NCBI RefSeq assembly: GCF_018687815.1
Contig: NZ_CP061306.1
Coordinates: 1,674,001-1,738,000, forward strand
Direction of reading: 5' to 3'
Length of the DNA stretch: 64,000 nt
Origin: Polynucleobacter sp. JS-JIR-II-b4
GTDB lineage: Bacteria > Pseudomonadota > Gammaproteobacteria > Burkholderiales > Burkholderiaceae
The stretch's first letter is position 1, and each line of letters begins with the position of its first letter. The translations under genes and the position numbers were made by a program. Below, piece by piece: positions 18,168 to 28,399 of this stretch. Below the pieces are notes generated by a model. It was not told the DNA's origin, made no database searches, and worked only from the letters and a program-made list of their open reading frames with translations.

Positions 18168-18793
18168 AATTTAAAAAATTGCGACTCCGGGGGTTGTAAC
18201 TTCACTTGATTACCTTCTATTCGCAATCGTCCATCGAGGAACCATTTTACGGCCCGTGGGTAAATTTGATGCTCGGCAGCCAAAACACGGGCTGCCAAGG
18301 TGTCTGCATCATCACTTTTCAGCACTGGAACTGAGGCCTGACAAATAATCGGACCCTCATCCACACCCTCATTCACAAAGTGCACGGTGGCACCATGCTC
18401 CTTCACACCAGCCTCCAGAGCCCGCTCGTGGGTATGTAAACCGGGGAAGGCGGGCAACAAGGCTGGATGGATATTGATCAAGCGACCCTCAAAATGGCGA
18501 ATAAAGCCTGGAGTCAAAATTCTCATAAAGCCTGCAAGAACCACCAAATCAGCCCCTAAGGCATCAATCTGCGCAATTAAGGCAGCATCAAAGGATTCTC
18601 GGGTTGCATGCTCTTTATGCTCAATGGTAAAGGCCGGAATACCCTGCGAGCGAGCAAAATCAAGGCCCTTAGCCGCCGAGTGATTCGCTATAACCCCAGC
18701 AAAAGTGACTGGCCATTGCTCTTTTTGAGCCATTTTGACGATGGCCTCGAAATTAGATCCGCGGCCGGAGATTAAGGTGACGATAGAAGGCAT
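18164..18793 (-). CDS. purN: Phosphoribosylglycinamide formyltransferase
   Basis: The third step of purine synthesis, formylating GAR with 10-formyl-THF. The 209-residue protein begins MPSIVTLISGRGSNFEAI, the family's phosphate-binding start. The catalytic block LINIHPALLPAFPGLHTHERAL (about residues 104-125) carries the Asn-His pair, and HFVNEGVDEGPIICQ (about 135-149) carries the catalytic Asp. I choose ATG 18793 over GTG 18799 because it matches the conserved N-terminus and because TATATT ends 6 nt upstream. It overlaps the RsmB-like gene by 4 nt and diverges from ribF. Confidence 0.95.
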   Translation of the reverse strand: MPSIVTLISGRGSNFEAIVKMAQKEQWPVTFAGVIANHSAAKGLDFARSQGIPAFTIEHKEHATRESFDAALIAQIDALGADLVVLAGFMRILTPGFIRHFEGRLINIHPALLPAFPGLHTHERALEAGVKEHGATVHFVNEGVDEGPIICQASVPVLKSDDADTLAARVLAAEHQIYPRAVKWFLDGRLRIEGNQVKLQPPESQFFKL

Positions 18794-18799
18794 GCCCAC

Positions 18800-18807
18800 A
18801 ATATAAT
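18800..18807. promoter_or_regulatory. Symmetric -10 element shared by purN and ribF
   Basis: The 8-bp AATATAAT holds a perfect TATAAT on the plus strand (18802-18807, toward ribF) and TATATT on the minus strand (18800-18805, toward purN). Predicted starts are about 18814 and 18793. -35 matches are weak on both sides. Confidence 0.55.
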
Positions 18808-18832
18808 TGATGGCTACCCTGAAAGCGATTTT

Positions 18833-19783
18833 GTGAACGTATTCCGTGGCCCCACCCAGTTTTCTGCAGGACCTGCTTGTGCCCTAACCATCGGTAATTT
18901 CGATGGCGTGCACAGGGGTCATCGCGCCCTGCTCAAGGAGTTGGTTGATGGCGCCAAGGATCAAGGTCTGGTCAGTTGCGTAATGACCTTTGAGCCACAT
19001 CCAAAAGAATTCTTTTCACCCGAACAAGCCCCTCCCCGCATTCTGAATTTGCGCGACAAATTAGCCGCACTTGCCGAGCTTGGAATAGATCGTGTTGTTG
19101 TAGAGCACTTCAACTCTGCTTTTGCCAAACTGTCGCCTGAAGAATTTGTTTCAGAAATTATTGTTAAACGACTGAACGCTAAATGGATTTTGATTGGTGA
19201 TGATTTTTGCTATGGTGCAAAACGTGCAGGCAACTTTGCTAGCCTAAAAGCTGCTGGTGAAGAATATGGCTTTAAAGTCTCTAGCATCCAAACCATTCAA
19301 GAAAATGGTGAGCGTATTTCTAGTTCTGCACTTCGTACTGCGCTAGCTTCTGGTGACATGCAGTTAGCTGAAAAATTATTAGGACGTCCTTACGGAATAT
19401 CTGGGCACGTACTTCATGGTCAGAAGCTAGGACGTCAACTTGGATTCCCCACTTTGAATTTAGCAGTTGCCAATCATCTCCACCATCGCAAACCGGCAAC
19501 GACCGGAATCTTCACTGCACAAGTTTTAGGCTTAAGTGATCAGCCACTGCCTGCTGTGGCGAGCTTGGGTGTCAGACCAACAGTGGAAGATGAAGGCAGA
19601 GTATTGCTAGAAACCCACATCTTTGATTACAACGCGGATGTTTACGGAAAAATTATTACCGTAGAGCTATTAGAAAAAATCCGCGATGAGGCGAAGTACC
19701 CAGACCTCGAAACCCTTACACAGGCGATTGCAGCAGATGCAACGCATGCCAGAAATTATTTCCAGAAAAAAGCTTATGTCTGA
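18833..19783 (+). CDS. ribF: Bifunctional riboflavin kinase/FAD synthetase
   Basis: Converts riboflavin to FMN and then FAD. The N-terminal nucleotidyltransferase has [17 protein letters not shown] (about residues 18-34) and [18 protein letters not shown] (about 116-133). The C-terminal flavokinase has [27 protein letters not shown] in two blocks (about 184-210) and the [16 protein letters not shown] segment. The 316-residue length is usual. The start is GTG at 18833. The stop overlaps the ileS start by 8 nt, giving the classic ribF-ileS-lspA order. Confidence 0.95.
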   Translation: MNVFRGPTQFSAGPACALTIGNFDGVHRGHRALLKELVDGAKDQGLVSCVMTFEPHPKEFFSPEQAPPRILNLRDKLAALAELGIDRVVVEHFNSAFAKLSPEEFVSEIIVKRLNAKWILIGDDFCYGAKRAGNFASLKAAGEEYGFKVSSIQTIQENGERISSSALRTALASGDMQLAEKLLGRPYGISGHVLHGQKLGRQLGFPTLNLAVANHLHHRKPATTGIFTAQVLGLSDQPLPAVASLGVRPTVEDEGRVLLETHIFDYNADVYGKIITVELLEKIRDEAKYPDLETLTQAIAADATHARNYFQKKAYV

Positions 19784-22637
19784 AAAAGAAAACTCTTATC
19801 CCGTCAATCTACTAGATACTTCCTTCCCAATGCGAGGAGATCTAGCTAAGCGCGAACCACAATGGGTAGCTGGCTGGCAAAAAAACAAGCTCTACGAAAA
19901 GATTCGTGCGGCCCATGCCAATCAACCAAAATTCATTCTGCACGATGGCCCTCCTTATGCAAATGGCGATATTCATATCGGACACGCAGTAAACAAGATT
20001 TTGAAAGACATGATCGTCAAATCACGCTGGCTCATGGGCTTTGACTCTGTTTATGTACCCGGCTGGGATTGTCATGGCATGCCGATTGAAATTCAGATTG
20101 AAAAAGAATTTGGCAAGAACTTACCAACCGCTGAAGTGCAAGCTAAAGCGCGTGCCTATGCGCATGTTCAAGTGGAAAAACAGAAGAAAGATTTCGAACG
20201 CTTAGGTGTATTGGGTGATTGGAATAACCCCTACCTCACTATGAACTTCCGCAATGAGGCTGATGAAATTCGCGCCCTTGGGAAAATCTGGGAAAAAGGA
20301 TATGTCTTCCGCGGATTGAAACCGGTGAACTGGTGCTTTGATTGTGGCTCCGCGCTAGCTGAAGCGGAAGTGGAATACCAAGATAAAACTGACCCAACGG
20401 TGGATGTTGGCTTTGCCTTTGATGATGCGCAGCGCCCACTGCTAGCAAAAGCATTTGGACTTGCCGAGCTACCAAATAAACCAGGCCAAATTGTTATTTG
20501 GACAACAACCCCGTGGACCATTCCCGCTAACCAAGCAATGAATGTCCATCCAGAACTCACTTACGCTCTAGTTGATGTTGGTGACAAGTTACTGATTCTG
20601 GCAAAGGATCGGGTTGAGATTTGTTTGCAAGACTATGCCCTGGAAGGCAAAGTGATAGCCACTTGCCAAGGCGCTCAATTGGCAAACATTTCTTTCTGGC
20701 ATCCACTAGCTCCTTTGCACGAAGGTTATAAGCGTCTCTCCCCAATTTATCCTGCTGAGTACGTCACGCTCGATACCGGTACTGGCATCGTTCACTCAGC
20801 ACCTGCCTATGGTGAGGAAGACTTTAAATCCTGCAAAGCCAATAAGCTTGCCGATAAAGACATTCTCAATCCAGTGATGGGCAATGGGGTGTACGCATCA
20901 TGGTTGCCACTCTTCGCCAATGAATACATCTGGAAAGCAAATCCCAAGATTGTTGAAGCGATGCGCGAAGCAGGCAGCCTCCTGCGTGATAAAACGTATA
21001 CCCACTCTTATATGCATTGCTGGCGTCACAAGTCGCCGATTATTTATCGCGCAACCTCACAATGGTTTGCCAGCATGGACAAGAAACCGTCCGATGGCAA
21101 AGCAAGCTTGCGTGAGACTGCATTAGCGGGCATCGATAGTACTGAGTTTTTCCCGGCATGGGGCAAACAACGTCTTAACAGCATGATTGCCAATCGTCCT
21201 GACTGGACTTTGTCACGTCAGCGCCAATGGGGCGTGCCAATGGCGTTCTTTGTACATAAGGAAAGTGGTGAGCCACATCCACGTACTGTTGAACTACTCG
21301 AAGAAATCGCTAAGCGTGTAGAAAAAGAAGGTATTGAAGCCTGGCAAAAATTAGAAGTTGCCGAGCTACTGGGCGAAGAAGCAGCACAGTATGAAAAGAA
21401 CCGTGACACCTTAGATGTCTGGTTTGATTCTGGAACAACTCATTGGCATGTCATTCGTGGATCGCACCGTGATGAGTTATTAGCTACTGATGCAGAAACA
21501 CCAAACGGTCGCTTGGCTGATTTATATCTCGAGGGTTCAGATCAACATCGCGGCTGGTTCCACTCCTCCTTGCTAACGGGCGCCATGCTCGATGGCAAGC
21601 CGCCCTATAAGGCACTCCTTACGCATGGCTTTACCGTCGATGGTCAAGGCCGCAAGATGAGTAAATCCGTGGGCAATGTGATTGCGCCTCAACAAGTTGC
21701 CGACAAGCTCGGTGCTGAGATCATTCGCCTCTGGGTTGCCTCTACCGACTACTCGGGTGAAATGACGATCTCAGACGAGATTCTCAAACGCGTTACCGAG
21801 AGCTATCGTCGTATTCGTAATACTTTGCGCTTCTTGCTAGCCAACCTATCTGATTTTGATCCTAGCAAGCACACGATGCCTGCTGAGCAGTGGCTTGAGA
21901 TTGATCGCTACGCAGTTGCTCTTGCAAATCAATTGCAGAGTGATACTGAAGCGCATTACAAGGCATATGAATTCCAACCAGCAGTAGCTCGCATGCTGTC
22001 TTTCTGCTCCGAGGACTTGGGCGGCTTCTATTTGGATATTCTGAAGGACCGCCTCTACACGAGCGCACCCGACTCTCCTGACCGCCGCGCTGCTCAGAAC
22101 GCCCTATTCCATATCACCCGAAACCTCTTAAAGTGGCTATCGCCATTCCTCTCCTTCACCGCAGAGGAAGCCTGGAAAGACTTCCCCCATGGCTCAGGCA
22201 GCAAGCCTGCAGAATCGATCTTTATGGAAGAGTTCGGCAAGTTCCCTAAGATTGCTCATGCTGAGGAATTGCTGGCCAAATGGAATCGTATTCGCGAAAT
22301 TCGCTCCGAAGTGACTAAGGCAATTGAGCTTGAGCGCGAAGCAGGCAATGTAGGCTCATCGCTGCAAGCTGAACTCACGATTAAAGTTGGTGATGTTGAT
22401 TTCGCCATCCTCCACTCATTAGAAGATGATTTACGCTTTGTAACCATCACGTCTAGCGCCAATATTGAACTCAGTAATGAGGGGTTAGAAGTTTTGGTAC
22501 GCGGTAGCCAATATAAAAAATGTGGCCGCTGCTGGCATCACACCAAAGATGTAGGAAGCAATGCCGACCATCCAGAATTATGTGGTCGCTGTCTTAGCAA
22601 CTTGTTTGGTGATGGTGATCACCGCCTCTTCGCTTAA
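19776..22637 (+). CDS. ileS: Isoleucyl-tRNA synthetase
   Basis: Class Ia synthetase with editing of mischarged Val. The HIGH motif is in [16 protein letters not shown] (about residues 58-73) and [10 protein letters not shown] (about 624-633) is the ATP loop. The C-terminal zinc finger has [12 protein letters not shown] and ELCGRCL. It is 953 residues long. The start is ATG 19776 ([13 protein letters not shown]), which gives the normal N-terminus and overlaps ribF by 8 nt; a longer frame from 19686 would lie wholly within ribF and is rejected. lspA follows after 11 nt. Confidence 0.97.
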   Translation: MSEKENSYPVNLLDTSFPMRGDLAKREPQWVAGWQKNKLYEKIRAAHANQPKFILHDGPPYANGDIHIGHAVNKILKDMIVKSRWLMGFDSVYVPGWDCHGMPIEIQIEKEFGKNLPTAEVQAKARAYAHVQVEKQKKDFERLGVLGDWNNPYLTMNFRNEADEIRALGKIWEKGYVFRGLKPVNWCFDCGSALAEAEVEYQDKTDPTVDVGFAFDDAQRPLLAKAFGLAELPNKPGQIVIWTTTPWTIPANQAMNVHPELTYALVDVGDKLLILAKDRVEICLQDYALEGKVIATCQGAQLANISFWHPLAPLHEGYKRLSPIYPAEYVTLDTGTGIVHSAPAYGEEDFKSCKANKLADKDILNPVMGNGVYASWLPLFANEYIWKANPKIVEAMREAGSLLRDKTYTHSYMHCWRHKSPIIYRATSQWFASMDKKPSDGKASLRETALAGIDSTEFFPAWGKQRLNSMIANRPDWTLSRQRQWGVPMAFFVHKESGEPHPRTVELLEEIAKRVEKEGIEAWQKLEVAELLGEEAAQYEKNRDTLDVWFDSGTTHWHVIRGSHRDELLATDAETPNGRLADLYLEGSDQHRGWFHSSLLTGAMLDGKPPYKALLTHGFTVDGQGRKMSKSVGNVIAPQQVADKLGAEIIRLWVASTDYSGEMTISDEILKRVTESYRRIRNTLRFLLANLSDFDPSKHTMPAEQWLEIDRYAVALANQLQSDTEAHYKAYEFQPAVARMLSFCSEDLGGFYLDILKDRLYTSAPDSPDRRAAQNALFHITRNLLKWLSPFLSFTAEEAWKDFPHGSGSKPAESIFMEEFGKFPKIAHAEELLAKWNRIREIRSEVTKAIELEREAGNVGSSLQAELTIKVGDVDFAILHSLEDDLRFVTITSSANIELSNEGLEVLVRGSQYKKCGRCWHHTKDVGSNADHPELCGRCLSNLFGDGDHRLFA

Positions 22638-22648
22638 GTAACAACCAT

Positions 22649-23140
22649 ATGAAAAGTCTTGCTCTCCCTCGTTATCTAGCAATTGCTGTCGTTGTGCTAT
22701 TGCTAGATCAACTTAGCAAGTGGTCGGCGCTCAGTAATTTGCAAATGGGCGTGCCTGAGCCAGTCCTGCCTTTTTTGAACTGGTTGCTTCTCTTTAATCC
22801 AGGTGCAGCATTTTCATTTCTGGCGCAAGGCTCTGGTTGGCAGCGTTGGTTCTTCACCATTCTTGGGCTAGCGGCATCCGTTTACATTATTTGGATGCTA
22901 TATAAAAACCAAAGCGATAAGCTACTCTGCACAGCCTTGAGCCTCATTCTAGGCGGCGCACTGGGCAACGTCTTGGATCGCGTGATGTATGGCGCTGTAG
23001 TCGACTTTATTGACGTGTATTACGGCAACTGGCATTGGCCTGCATTTAATATTGCCGATAGCGCCATCTGCATCGGTGCTGCCCTCATTATTTGGGGTGA
23101 ATTACGCAAGTCATTTGGCAAATCCGCCCAATCCCATTAA
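22649..23140 (+). CDS. lspA: Lipoprotein signal peptidase (signal peptidase II)
   Basis: An inner-membrane aspartyl protease that removes signal peptides from prolipoproteins. The 163-residue protein has four hydrophobic helices. The five conserved LspA blocks are visible: LLLDQLSKW (about 18-26), FNPGAAFSF (about 50-58), GNVLDRVMYGAVVDFID with catalytic Asp (about 110-126) and FNIADSAICIG with the second catalytic Asp (about 132-142). It follows ileS in the same operon. Confidence 0.97.
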   Translation: MKSLALPRYLAIAVVVLLLDQLSKWSALSNLQMGVPEPVLPFLNWLLLFNPGAAFSFLAQGSGWQRWFFTILGLAASVYIIWMLYKNQSDKLLCTALSLILGGALGNVLDRVMYGAVVDFIDVYYGNWHWPAFNIADSAICIGAALIIWGELRKSFGKSAQSH

Positions 23141-23149
23141 GCTGGCGCC

Positions 23150-24361
23150 ATGCAATCACTTATTAATAAGAAGATCGTTCTCGGAATCTCTGGTGGAATA
23201 GCGGCCTATAAAGCCCCTGAGCTTGCACGTCAACTCATGCAAGAAGGCGCATCAGTACAAGTAGTGATGACCGAGGCGGCACAGCAATTTGTGACCCCTG
23301 TAACCATGCAAGCCCTCACAGGTAATCCGGTTTACTTGAGTCAATGGGATAGCACCATTCCAAACAATATGGCGCACATTGAGTTATCACGTTCTGCAGA
23401 TGCCATTCTGATTGCGCCAGCAAGTGCAGATCTCATGGCCAAGCTTTCTCTGGGCTTAGCTGATGACTTACTGACTACCTTATGTCTTGCAAGAGATTGC
23501 CCTCTATTACTCACGCCGGCCATGAACAAGCAGATGTGGGAGCATGCGGCTACCCAAAGAAGCGTCAAACGACTTGCAGACGATGGCATTACCCTTCTTG
23601 GGCCTGCCAGCGGCTTCCAGGCTTGTGGTGAAGTAGGTATGGGCAGAATGCTCGAGCCCGCTGAAATCACCGAGCAAGTTATTGCCTTCTTTCAGAAAAA
23701 ATTATTGGCCGGTAAAAAAGTATTAATTACTGGAGGCCCCACATTTGAAGCAATTGATCCAGTGCGCGGCATCACCAATCACAGCTCGGGCAAGATGGGT
23801 TTTGCAATCGCAAGAGCTGCTGTTGAGGCTGGCGCCCAAGTCCATTTAATTGCTGGGCCTTGCGATCTCAATACTCCGCTTGAAGCTACCGGAAAAATTA
23901 CCCGCACCAATGTCGTTAGCGCCAAAGAAATGCATGCAGCCACTCTGAACGTAGCTGACTGCGATATTTTCTTTGCAGTCGCCGCCGTCGCTGACTGGGG
24001 TATTGCCAAGCCTGCCAAAGAAAAGATGAAACGCCAAGGTAACCAAGCACCTCATTTAGAGTTTTCAGCTAACCCAGACATTCTGCTTGATGTTGCTAAG
24101 ACAGTGAAAACTAAAGGTGGTAAGCCGCACCCCTATTGCGTAGGCTTTGCAGCAGAGTCAACCGATCTAGAAAAGCATGCCGATGAGAAGCGCCAGCGCA
24201 AAGGTATCCCAATGATTGTTGGCAACATTGGTCCCGATACATTCGGCAGCGACCTGAATCAATTACTGGTGATCGATGCCAGCGGTAGCAAAAAAATTGC
24301 TAAAGCAGAAAAGCTTCAGCTTGCACGTCAACTCATTGCGCTAGTTGCCAAGAAAATTTAA
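23150..24361 (+). CDS. coaBC: Bifunctional phosphopantothenoylcysteine decarboxylase / phosphopantothenate--cysteine ligase
   Basis: Two consecutive steps of coenzyme A synthesis. The N-terminal CoaC half is a flavodoxin-like decarboxylase ([20 protein letters not shown], about 9-28; [10 protein letters not shown] with catalytic Cys loop further on). The C-terminal CoaB half begins near [29 protein letters not shown] in two blocks (about 187-215) and contains the synthetase motif FAVAAVADW and KMKRQ. At 403 residues it is full length. It sits 9 nt after lspA and 20 nt before dut; coaBC-dut adjacency is also seen in enterics. Confidence 0.96.
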   Translation: MQSLINKKIVLGISGGIAAYKAPELARQLMQEGASVQVVMTEAAQQFVTPVTMQALTGNPVYLSQWDSTIPNNMAHIELSRSADAILIAPASADLMAKLSLGLADDLLTTLCLARDCPLLLTPAMNKQMWEHAATQRSVKRLADDGITLLGPASGFQACGEVGMGRMLEPAEITEQVIAFFQKKLLAGKKVLITGGPTFEAIDPVRGITNHSSGKMGFAIARAAVEAGAQVHLIAGPCDLNTPLEATGKITRTNVVSAKEMHAATLNVADCDIFFAVAAVADWGIAKPAKEKMKRQGNQAPHLEFSANPDILLDVAKTVKTKGGKPHPYCVGFAAESTDLEKHADEKRQRKGIPMIVGNIGPDTFGSDLNQLLVIDASGSKKIAKAEKLQLARQLIALVAKKI

Positions 24362-24381
24362 TTCTCCGTTTTAGGAACATC

Positions 24382-24831
24382 ATGCAATCTCTCCAAGTAA
24401 AAATTCTCGATGAACGTATGCGCGACCAGTTGCCAACCTATGGCACCTCTGGAAGTGCTGGATTAGATCTGCGTGCGTGTATTGATGAAGCGATCGAAAT
24501 TGCCCCGGGTCAAACGGTACTTGTGCCTACTGGATTAGCAATCTATGTTGAAGATCCACGCTATGCTGCATTTATTCTGCCGCGCTCTGGCTTGGGCCAT
24601 AAGCACGGTATCGTGCTCGGTAACTTAGTTGGCTTAATTGATTCAGACTATCAAGGTCAGCTCATGGTGAGCACCTGGAATCGCGGCTCCACTTCATTCA
24701 AACTCGAGCCGATGGAGCGTTTAGCTCAATTGGTTGTGATGCCTGTGCAACAAGTAGAACTCAAGGTGGTTGAGGAGTTCACTGAAAGTAGTCGTGGCGC
24801 TGGTGGCTTTGGAAGTACTGGCAGAACCTAA
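24382..24831 (+). CDS. dut: dUTP diphosphatase
   Basis: A trimeric dUTPase that hydrolyses dUTP to dUMP, preventing uracil incorporation and feeding dTMP synthesis. The 149-residue protein shows the five family motifs, including GSAGLDLRA (about 23-31), [11 protein letters not shown] (about 73-83), GLIDSDYQG (about 91-99), RLAQLV (about 116) and the C-terminal lid [18 protein letters not shown] site lies before the ATG. It is last in the ribF-ileS-lspA-coaBC-dut run, which a terminator closes. Confidence 0.97.
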   Translation: MQSLQVKILDERMRDQLPTYGTSGSAGLDLRACIDEAIEIAPGQTVLVPTGLAIYVEDPRYAAFILPRSGLGHKHGIVLGNLVGLIDSDYQGQLMVSTWNRGSTSFKLEPMERLAQLVVMPVQQVELKVVEEFTESSRGAGGFGSTGRT

Positions 24832-24855
24832 ATACACAATAATATTTAGCCATAG

Positions 24856-24885
24856 AAAAAGCCACCCGTAGGTGGCTTTTCTTTT
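24856..24885. terminator. Intrinsic terminator after dut
   Basis: Stem AGCCACC / GGTGGCT with loop CGTA, A run on the left and T run on the right. It serves dut and possibly the small minus-strand gene at 24899. Confidence 0.9.
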
Positions 24886-24898
24886 GATTGCGAATGAC

Positions 24899-25132
24899 TT
24901 ACTTGCGAATATGCGCTTTGCGAGCAGCATCTTGTGACATGCCAGCACCAGCGCCTTCACGAGACTCTTTTTCAGCAGTAATTTCTTTACGACGCTCTTT
25001 GCAAGAACCAGCAATTTCCTGCAAAGCCTTACGAGCGCGCGCCGCAGAAGCTTTAATACCTTTGCCTTGAAACTTTTCATTCTCAGCCTTGTAGTTTTCA
25101 AAAGCTTCTAGTAATTTATCGTGATGAGACAT
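24899..25132 (-). CDS. Small basic protein resembling the histone H1-like (Hc1) N-terminal domain
   Basis: A 77-residue lysine- and arginine-rich, largely helical protein. The segment GIKASAARARKALQEIA followed by CKERRKEITAEKES resembles the helical region of Chlamydia Hc1 and betaproteobacterial H1-like proteins (spaced pattern K-A-x-R-x-R ... K-x-x-RKE). The long Lys/Ala-rich DNA-binding tail of those proteins is absent. A GGAAG ribosome site precedes the ATG. It lies downstream of clpA's start-distal side on the same strand, with only 43 nt between it and clpA, so it may be read from clpSA transcripts. A nucleoid role is an inference from resemblance only. Confidence 0.7.
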   Translation of the reverse strand: MSHHDKLLEAFENYKAENEKFQGKGIKASAARARKALQEIAGSCKERRKEITAEKESREGAGAGMSQDAARKAHIRK

Positions 25133-25175
25133 ATCTTCCTTTTTTGGGTTGTTTTTATTTAAAAATGTTTGTTAA

Positions 25176-27482
25176 TTAAATTTCTTCAGCAGGCATCACA
25201 TCAGCTTTAGCACGCTTACCTGGCAATACAGGAGCTTCGAAGTTCAATAGAACTTTGCCATCAGCATCAATGTCGACATCCACGTGACCACCTTGAGCTA
25301 ACTTACCAAACAGAAGCTCATCAGCAAGCGCCTTACGGACAGTGTCTTGAATGATGCGCTGCATCGGACGAGCACCCATCAAAGGGTCGAAGCCATGTTT
25401 AGCTAAATGCGCACGCAAAGCAGGACTAAAGGTGGCATCCACTTTCTTCTCATGGAGTTGCTCCTCTAGCTGCATCAAGAACTTATCAACCACGCGCATG
25501 ATGATGGACTCATCCAGAGCTTTGAAGGAAACAATAGCATCCAAGCGATTGCGGAACTCTGGCGTAAAGAACTTCTTGATATCGGCCATCTCATCGCCAG
25601 ACTCACGCGCATTGGTAAAGCCAATGGTCGATTTCTGCATTGCCTCAGCACCAGCATTGGTAGTCATGATGATGATCACGTTACGGAAATCAGTCTTACG
25701 ACCATTGTTATCCGTCAAAGTGCCATGATCCATCACCTGCAAGAGAATATTGAAAATATCCGGGTGGGCTTTTTCAATTTCATCAAGCAAGAGCACACAA
25801 TGTGGCTTCTTATTAACAGCTTCAGTAAGTAAGCCACCCTGATCAAATCCTACATAACCTGGGGGCGCACCAATCAAGCGACTCACCGCATGACGCTCCA
25901 TGTACTCAGACATATCAAAACGGAGCAACTCAATACCCAGAATGTAGGCAAGCTGTTTAGCAACTTCAGTCTTACCAACACCAGTTGGACCGGAGAACAA
26001 GAATGAGCCGATTGGACGATCGATCTTACCCAGACCGGCACGCGTCATTTTGATAGCGCTGGCCAAGGCCTCGATCGCAGGATCTTGACCAAAAACCACA
26101 CTTTTAATGTCACGATCCAAAGTTTGCAACTTGCTACGATCGTCAACAGTGACTGATTGCGGCGGTATGCGCGCAATCTTCGCTACGATTTCTTCAATCT
26201 CAGGGCGACCAATAGTTTTCTTCTGCTTAGACTTAGGCAAAATACGTTGAGCAGCACCAGCCTCATCGATCACATCAATCGCCTTATCTGGCAAATGACG
26301 ATCATTGATGTAGCGAGCAGAAAGTTCTGCGGCAGCGACTAAAGCGCCAGCTGCATACTTCACACCGTGATGCTCTTCAAAGCGAGACTTTAAGCCACGC
26401 AGAATTTGCACTGTCTGATCTACGGTTGGCTCTACAACATCTACCTTCTGGAAGCGACGCGATAAAGCTGCATCCTTTTCAAAGATGCCACGATATTCCG
26501 TAAAGGTGGTTGCACCAATGCATTTCAGCTGGCCATTAGACAAAGCAGGCTTCAATAAATTGCTCGCATCCAATGTACCCCCAGAAGCGGCGCCCGCTCC
26601 AATCAGCGTATGAATCTCATCAATAAACAAAACACCATGGGTATGATCTTTAAGCGACTTGAGCACACTCTTCAAGCGCTGCTCAAAGTCGCCACGGTAT
26701 TTAGTGCCCGCTAAAAGAGCTCCCATATCTAAAGAGTAAACAGTCGCGTTGGCCAAAATATCAGGCACGTCACCCTTCACAATTCTCCAGGCTAAGCCCT
26801 CAGCAATCGCTGTCTTACCCACTCCAGCCTCACCAACCAATAACGGGTTGTTTTTGCGACGACGGCATAGCACTTGAATAACGCGCTCTACTTCGCTCTC
26901 GCGCCCAATTAATGGATCAATCTTGCCTTGACGGGCCATCACATTGAGGTTCTGGGTGTACTGCTCAAGAGGGCTTTCTTTGCCAGATGAGGCAGATTCT
27001 TCAGCCTCCTGCGAAGGCTCAACGGGCTTTACATGCTCCGATTGATCTTTACGCACACCATGACTAATAAAGTTCACGACATCTAAGCGGGTAACGCCCT
27101 GCTGTTGCAAGAAATAAACCGCATGCGAATCTTTTTCACCAAAGATAGCAACCAGCACATTTGCACCAGTCACTTCTTTCTTGCCGTTTGATGTTGACTG
27201 CACGTGCATGATGGCGCGTTGAATCACACGCTGAAATCCCAGCGTGGGTTGCGTATCAACCTCATCATTGCCCGGCACTACAGGCGTGTTGTCGTTAATG
27301 AAATTTTTCAGTTGAGCACGTAGCTCAGCGATATTGACAGCGCAAGCCTTTAAAACCTCTACCGCAGTAGCGTTATCCAGTAAGGCCGCGAGCAAATGCT
27401 CGACCGTGATGAACTCATGTCGGGATGCCCTTGCGTCAACAAACGCCATGTGCAAACTCACTTCTAATTCTTGGGCAATCAT
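25176..27482 (-). CDS. clpA: ATP-dependent Clp protease ATP-binding subunit ClpA
   Basis: A AAA+ unfoldase that delivers substrates to ClpP. The 768-residue protein has an N-terminal double Clp repeat ([23 protein letters not shown]), a first AAA module with Walker [14 protein letters not shown] (about 212-224) and Walker [13 protein letters not shown]. The second has Walker [14 protein letters not shown] (about 494-506) and [16 protein letters not shown]. The absence of a long middle coiled coil separates it from ClpB. ATG 27482 overlaps the clpS stop (ATGA) and gives the standard MIAQEL start. It is translationally coupled to the adaptor clpS. Confidence 0.96.
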   Translation of the reverse strand: MIAQELEVSLHMAFVDARASRHEFITVEHLLAALLDNATAVEVLKACAVNIAELRAQLKNFINDNTPVVPGNDEVDTQPTLGFQRVIQRAIMHVQSTSNGKKEVTGANVLVAIFGEKDSHAVYFLQQQGVTRLDVVNFISHGVRKDQSEHVKPVEPSQEAEESASSGKESPLEQYTQNLNVMARQGKIDPLIGRESEVERVIQVLCRRRKNNPLLVGEAGVGKTAIAEGLAWRIVKGDVPDILANATVYSLDMGALLAGTKYRGDFEQRLKSVLKSLKDHTHGVLFIDEIHTLIGAGAASGGTLDASNLLKPALSNGQLKCIGATTFTEYRGIFEKDAALSRRFQKVDVVEPTVDQTVQILRGLKSRFEEHHGVKYAAGALVAAAELSARYINDRHLPDKAIDVIDEAGAAQRILPKSKQKKTIGRPEIEEIVAKIARIPPQSVTVDDRSKLQTLDRDIKSVVFGQDPAIEALASAIKMTRAGLGKIDRPIGSFLFSGPTGVGKTEVAKQLAYILGIELLRFDMSEYMERHAVSRLIGAPPGYVGFDQGGLLTEAVNKKPHCVLLLDEIEKAHPDIFNILLQVMDHGTLTDNNGRKTDFRNVIIIMTTNAGAEAMQKSTIGFTNARESGDEMADIKKFFTPEFRNRLDAIVSFKALDESIIMRVVDKFLMQLEEQLHEKKVDATFSPALRAHLAKHGFDPLMGARPMQRIIQDTVRKALADELLFGKLAQGGHVDVDIDADGKVLLNFEAPVLPGKRAKADVMPAEEI

Positions 27483-27826
27483 GCTTCCTCCATAGTGCAC
27501 TGTAGTGGGTGACCCGCTTCACGGGAGAGTTCAATAACTTGATGCACTTTCGTAGCGGCAACATCGCGAGTAAATACCCCGCAAACACCCTTGCCAACTA
27601 AATGTACTTGCAACATGATGCGTGTAGCTGTTTCATGATCCTTATTAAAATACTCCTGAATCACCATCACCACAAATTCCATTGGTGTGTAATCGTCATT
27701 CATTAATAAAACTTTATACATCGAAGGCGCCTTAACTTGCTCGATTTGCTTTTCGAGCAGAAGGGTATCTTCAACGTACGGATTCCTGGGGTTGCCAGTA
27801 GTGGGATTTTTGGGAGCGCGACTCAT
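27479..27826 (-). CDS. clpS: ATP-dependent Clp protease adaptor ClpS
   Basis: An N-end-rule adaptor that hands substrates to ClpA. The 115-residue protein has the core [20 protein letters not shown], the binding-pocket region [10 protein letters not shown], and the C-terminal [15 protein letters not shown] ... [12 protein letters not shown], all typical. The start is ATG 27826 (MSRAPKNP), with a short disordered N-terminus; the longer frame adds MFRMFL from further upstream and is less likely. It is the first gene of clpS-clpA and diverges from the cold-shock gene. Confidence 0.95.
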   Translation of the reverse strand: MSRAPKNPTTGNPRNPYVEDTLLLEKQIEQVKAPSMYKVLLMNDDYTPMEFVVMVIQEYFNKDHETATRIMLQVHLVGKGVCGVFTRDVAATKVHQVIELSREAGHPLQCTMEEA

Positions 27827-28111
27827 GAGAAACATTCTAAACACAGATCTCCAAACTTTAATTTACAGGGGTCATGTTGCGAAAAACACGCAAAAACCCC
27901 TCTTAAACCCATATTGGGGCATTTTTCTATAAAAAAAGGGGTAATTACTAGGGGGTAGGGGCATATAACTCCTTGACACCCCTTCAAAAAGGGCAAACAA
28001 TCGGGGGGTAGGCTTCAAGAGAGGTTCTATTTAGGCGTGTTGTGGATTGAGACTGATTAAAAAGTATTTACCCTCATCACGGTTGTTTTAAGTTTATGTA
28101 ATGGAGTTCGC
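27827..28111. promoter_or_regulatory. 285-bp clpS / cold-shock gene intergenic region
   Basis: One of the longest non-coding gaps in the window. It contains the cold-shock gene promoter (TTGACA 27973-27978, AACAAT 27996-28001). Several G- or C-run clusters lie at about 27896-27960. A short inverted repeat TTGCG-N7-CGCAA lies about 27873-27889, upstream of clpS. No ORF is convincing here. Confidence 0.6.
27973..28001 (+). promoter_or_regulatory. Cold-shock gene promoter
   Basis: Perfect -35 TTGACA (27973-27978), optimal 17-bp spacer and AACAAT (27996-28001, four of six). Predicted start near 28008 leaves a ~104-nt leader before ATG 28112, as expected for a CspA-type thermosensitive leader. 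The spacer contains a CCCTT-caaaa-AGGG inverted repeat. Confidence 0.65.
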
Positions 28112-28315
28112 ATGGCGACCGGAATTGTTAAGTGGTTCAATGATGCAAAAGGTTTTGGCTTTATCAAACCTGATGATGGTGAAGAAGAGTTGTTCGCGCA
28201 TTTCAGCGCAATTACTATGCCTGGGTTCAAAACCCTCAAGGAAAACCAAAAGGTAACGTTTGACATTACCCAAGGTCCTAAAGGCAAGCAAGCTACCAAT
28301 ATCCAAGCGGCTTAA
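28112..28315 (+). CDS. Cold-shock domain protein (CspA family)
   Basis: A single-stranded nucleic-acid-binding RNA chaperone. At 67 residues it is a single cold-shock domain. RNP1 (KGFGFIKPD, about residues 13-21) and RNP2 (LFAHFSAI, about 29-36) carry the aromatic binding surface, with one deviation (LFAHFS rather than VFVHFS). A GGAG site is present before the ATG. A long leader and a strong downstream terminator make it a monocistronic unit. Confidence 0.95.
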   Translation: MATGIVKWFNDAKGFGFIKPDDGEEELFAHFSAITMPGFKTLKENQKVTFDITQGPKGKQATNIQAA

Positions 28316-28335
28316 TAGTCCTTAGATCATTATTA

Positions 28336-28366
28336 AAAACCCAGGACTTGTTCCTGGGTTTTTTTT
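28336..28366 (+). terminator. Intrinsic terminator after the cold-shock gene
   Basis: Stem ACCCAGGA / TCCTGGGT, loop CTTGT, followed by eight Ts. Confidence 0.95.
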
Positions 28367-28386
28367 CGTCTGCAATTTCCCTCACT

Positions 28387-28392
28387 TAAAAT
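28387..28392 (+). promoter_or_regulatory. -10 element 7 nt before the DUF192 gene
   Basis: TAAAAT (five of six) ends 7 nt before ATG 28400, with no Shine-Dalgarno between. The geometry predicts a leaderless or near-leaderless mRNA. Confidence 0.45.
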
Positions 28393-28399
28393 ACAAGGC

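Noticed and set aside
19686..19775. Longer ileS start inside ribF
   Set aside because: It would be wholly nested in another frame of ribF, and the conserved IleRS N-terminus begins at ATG 19776.
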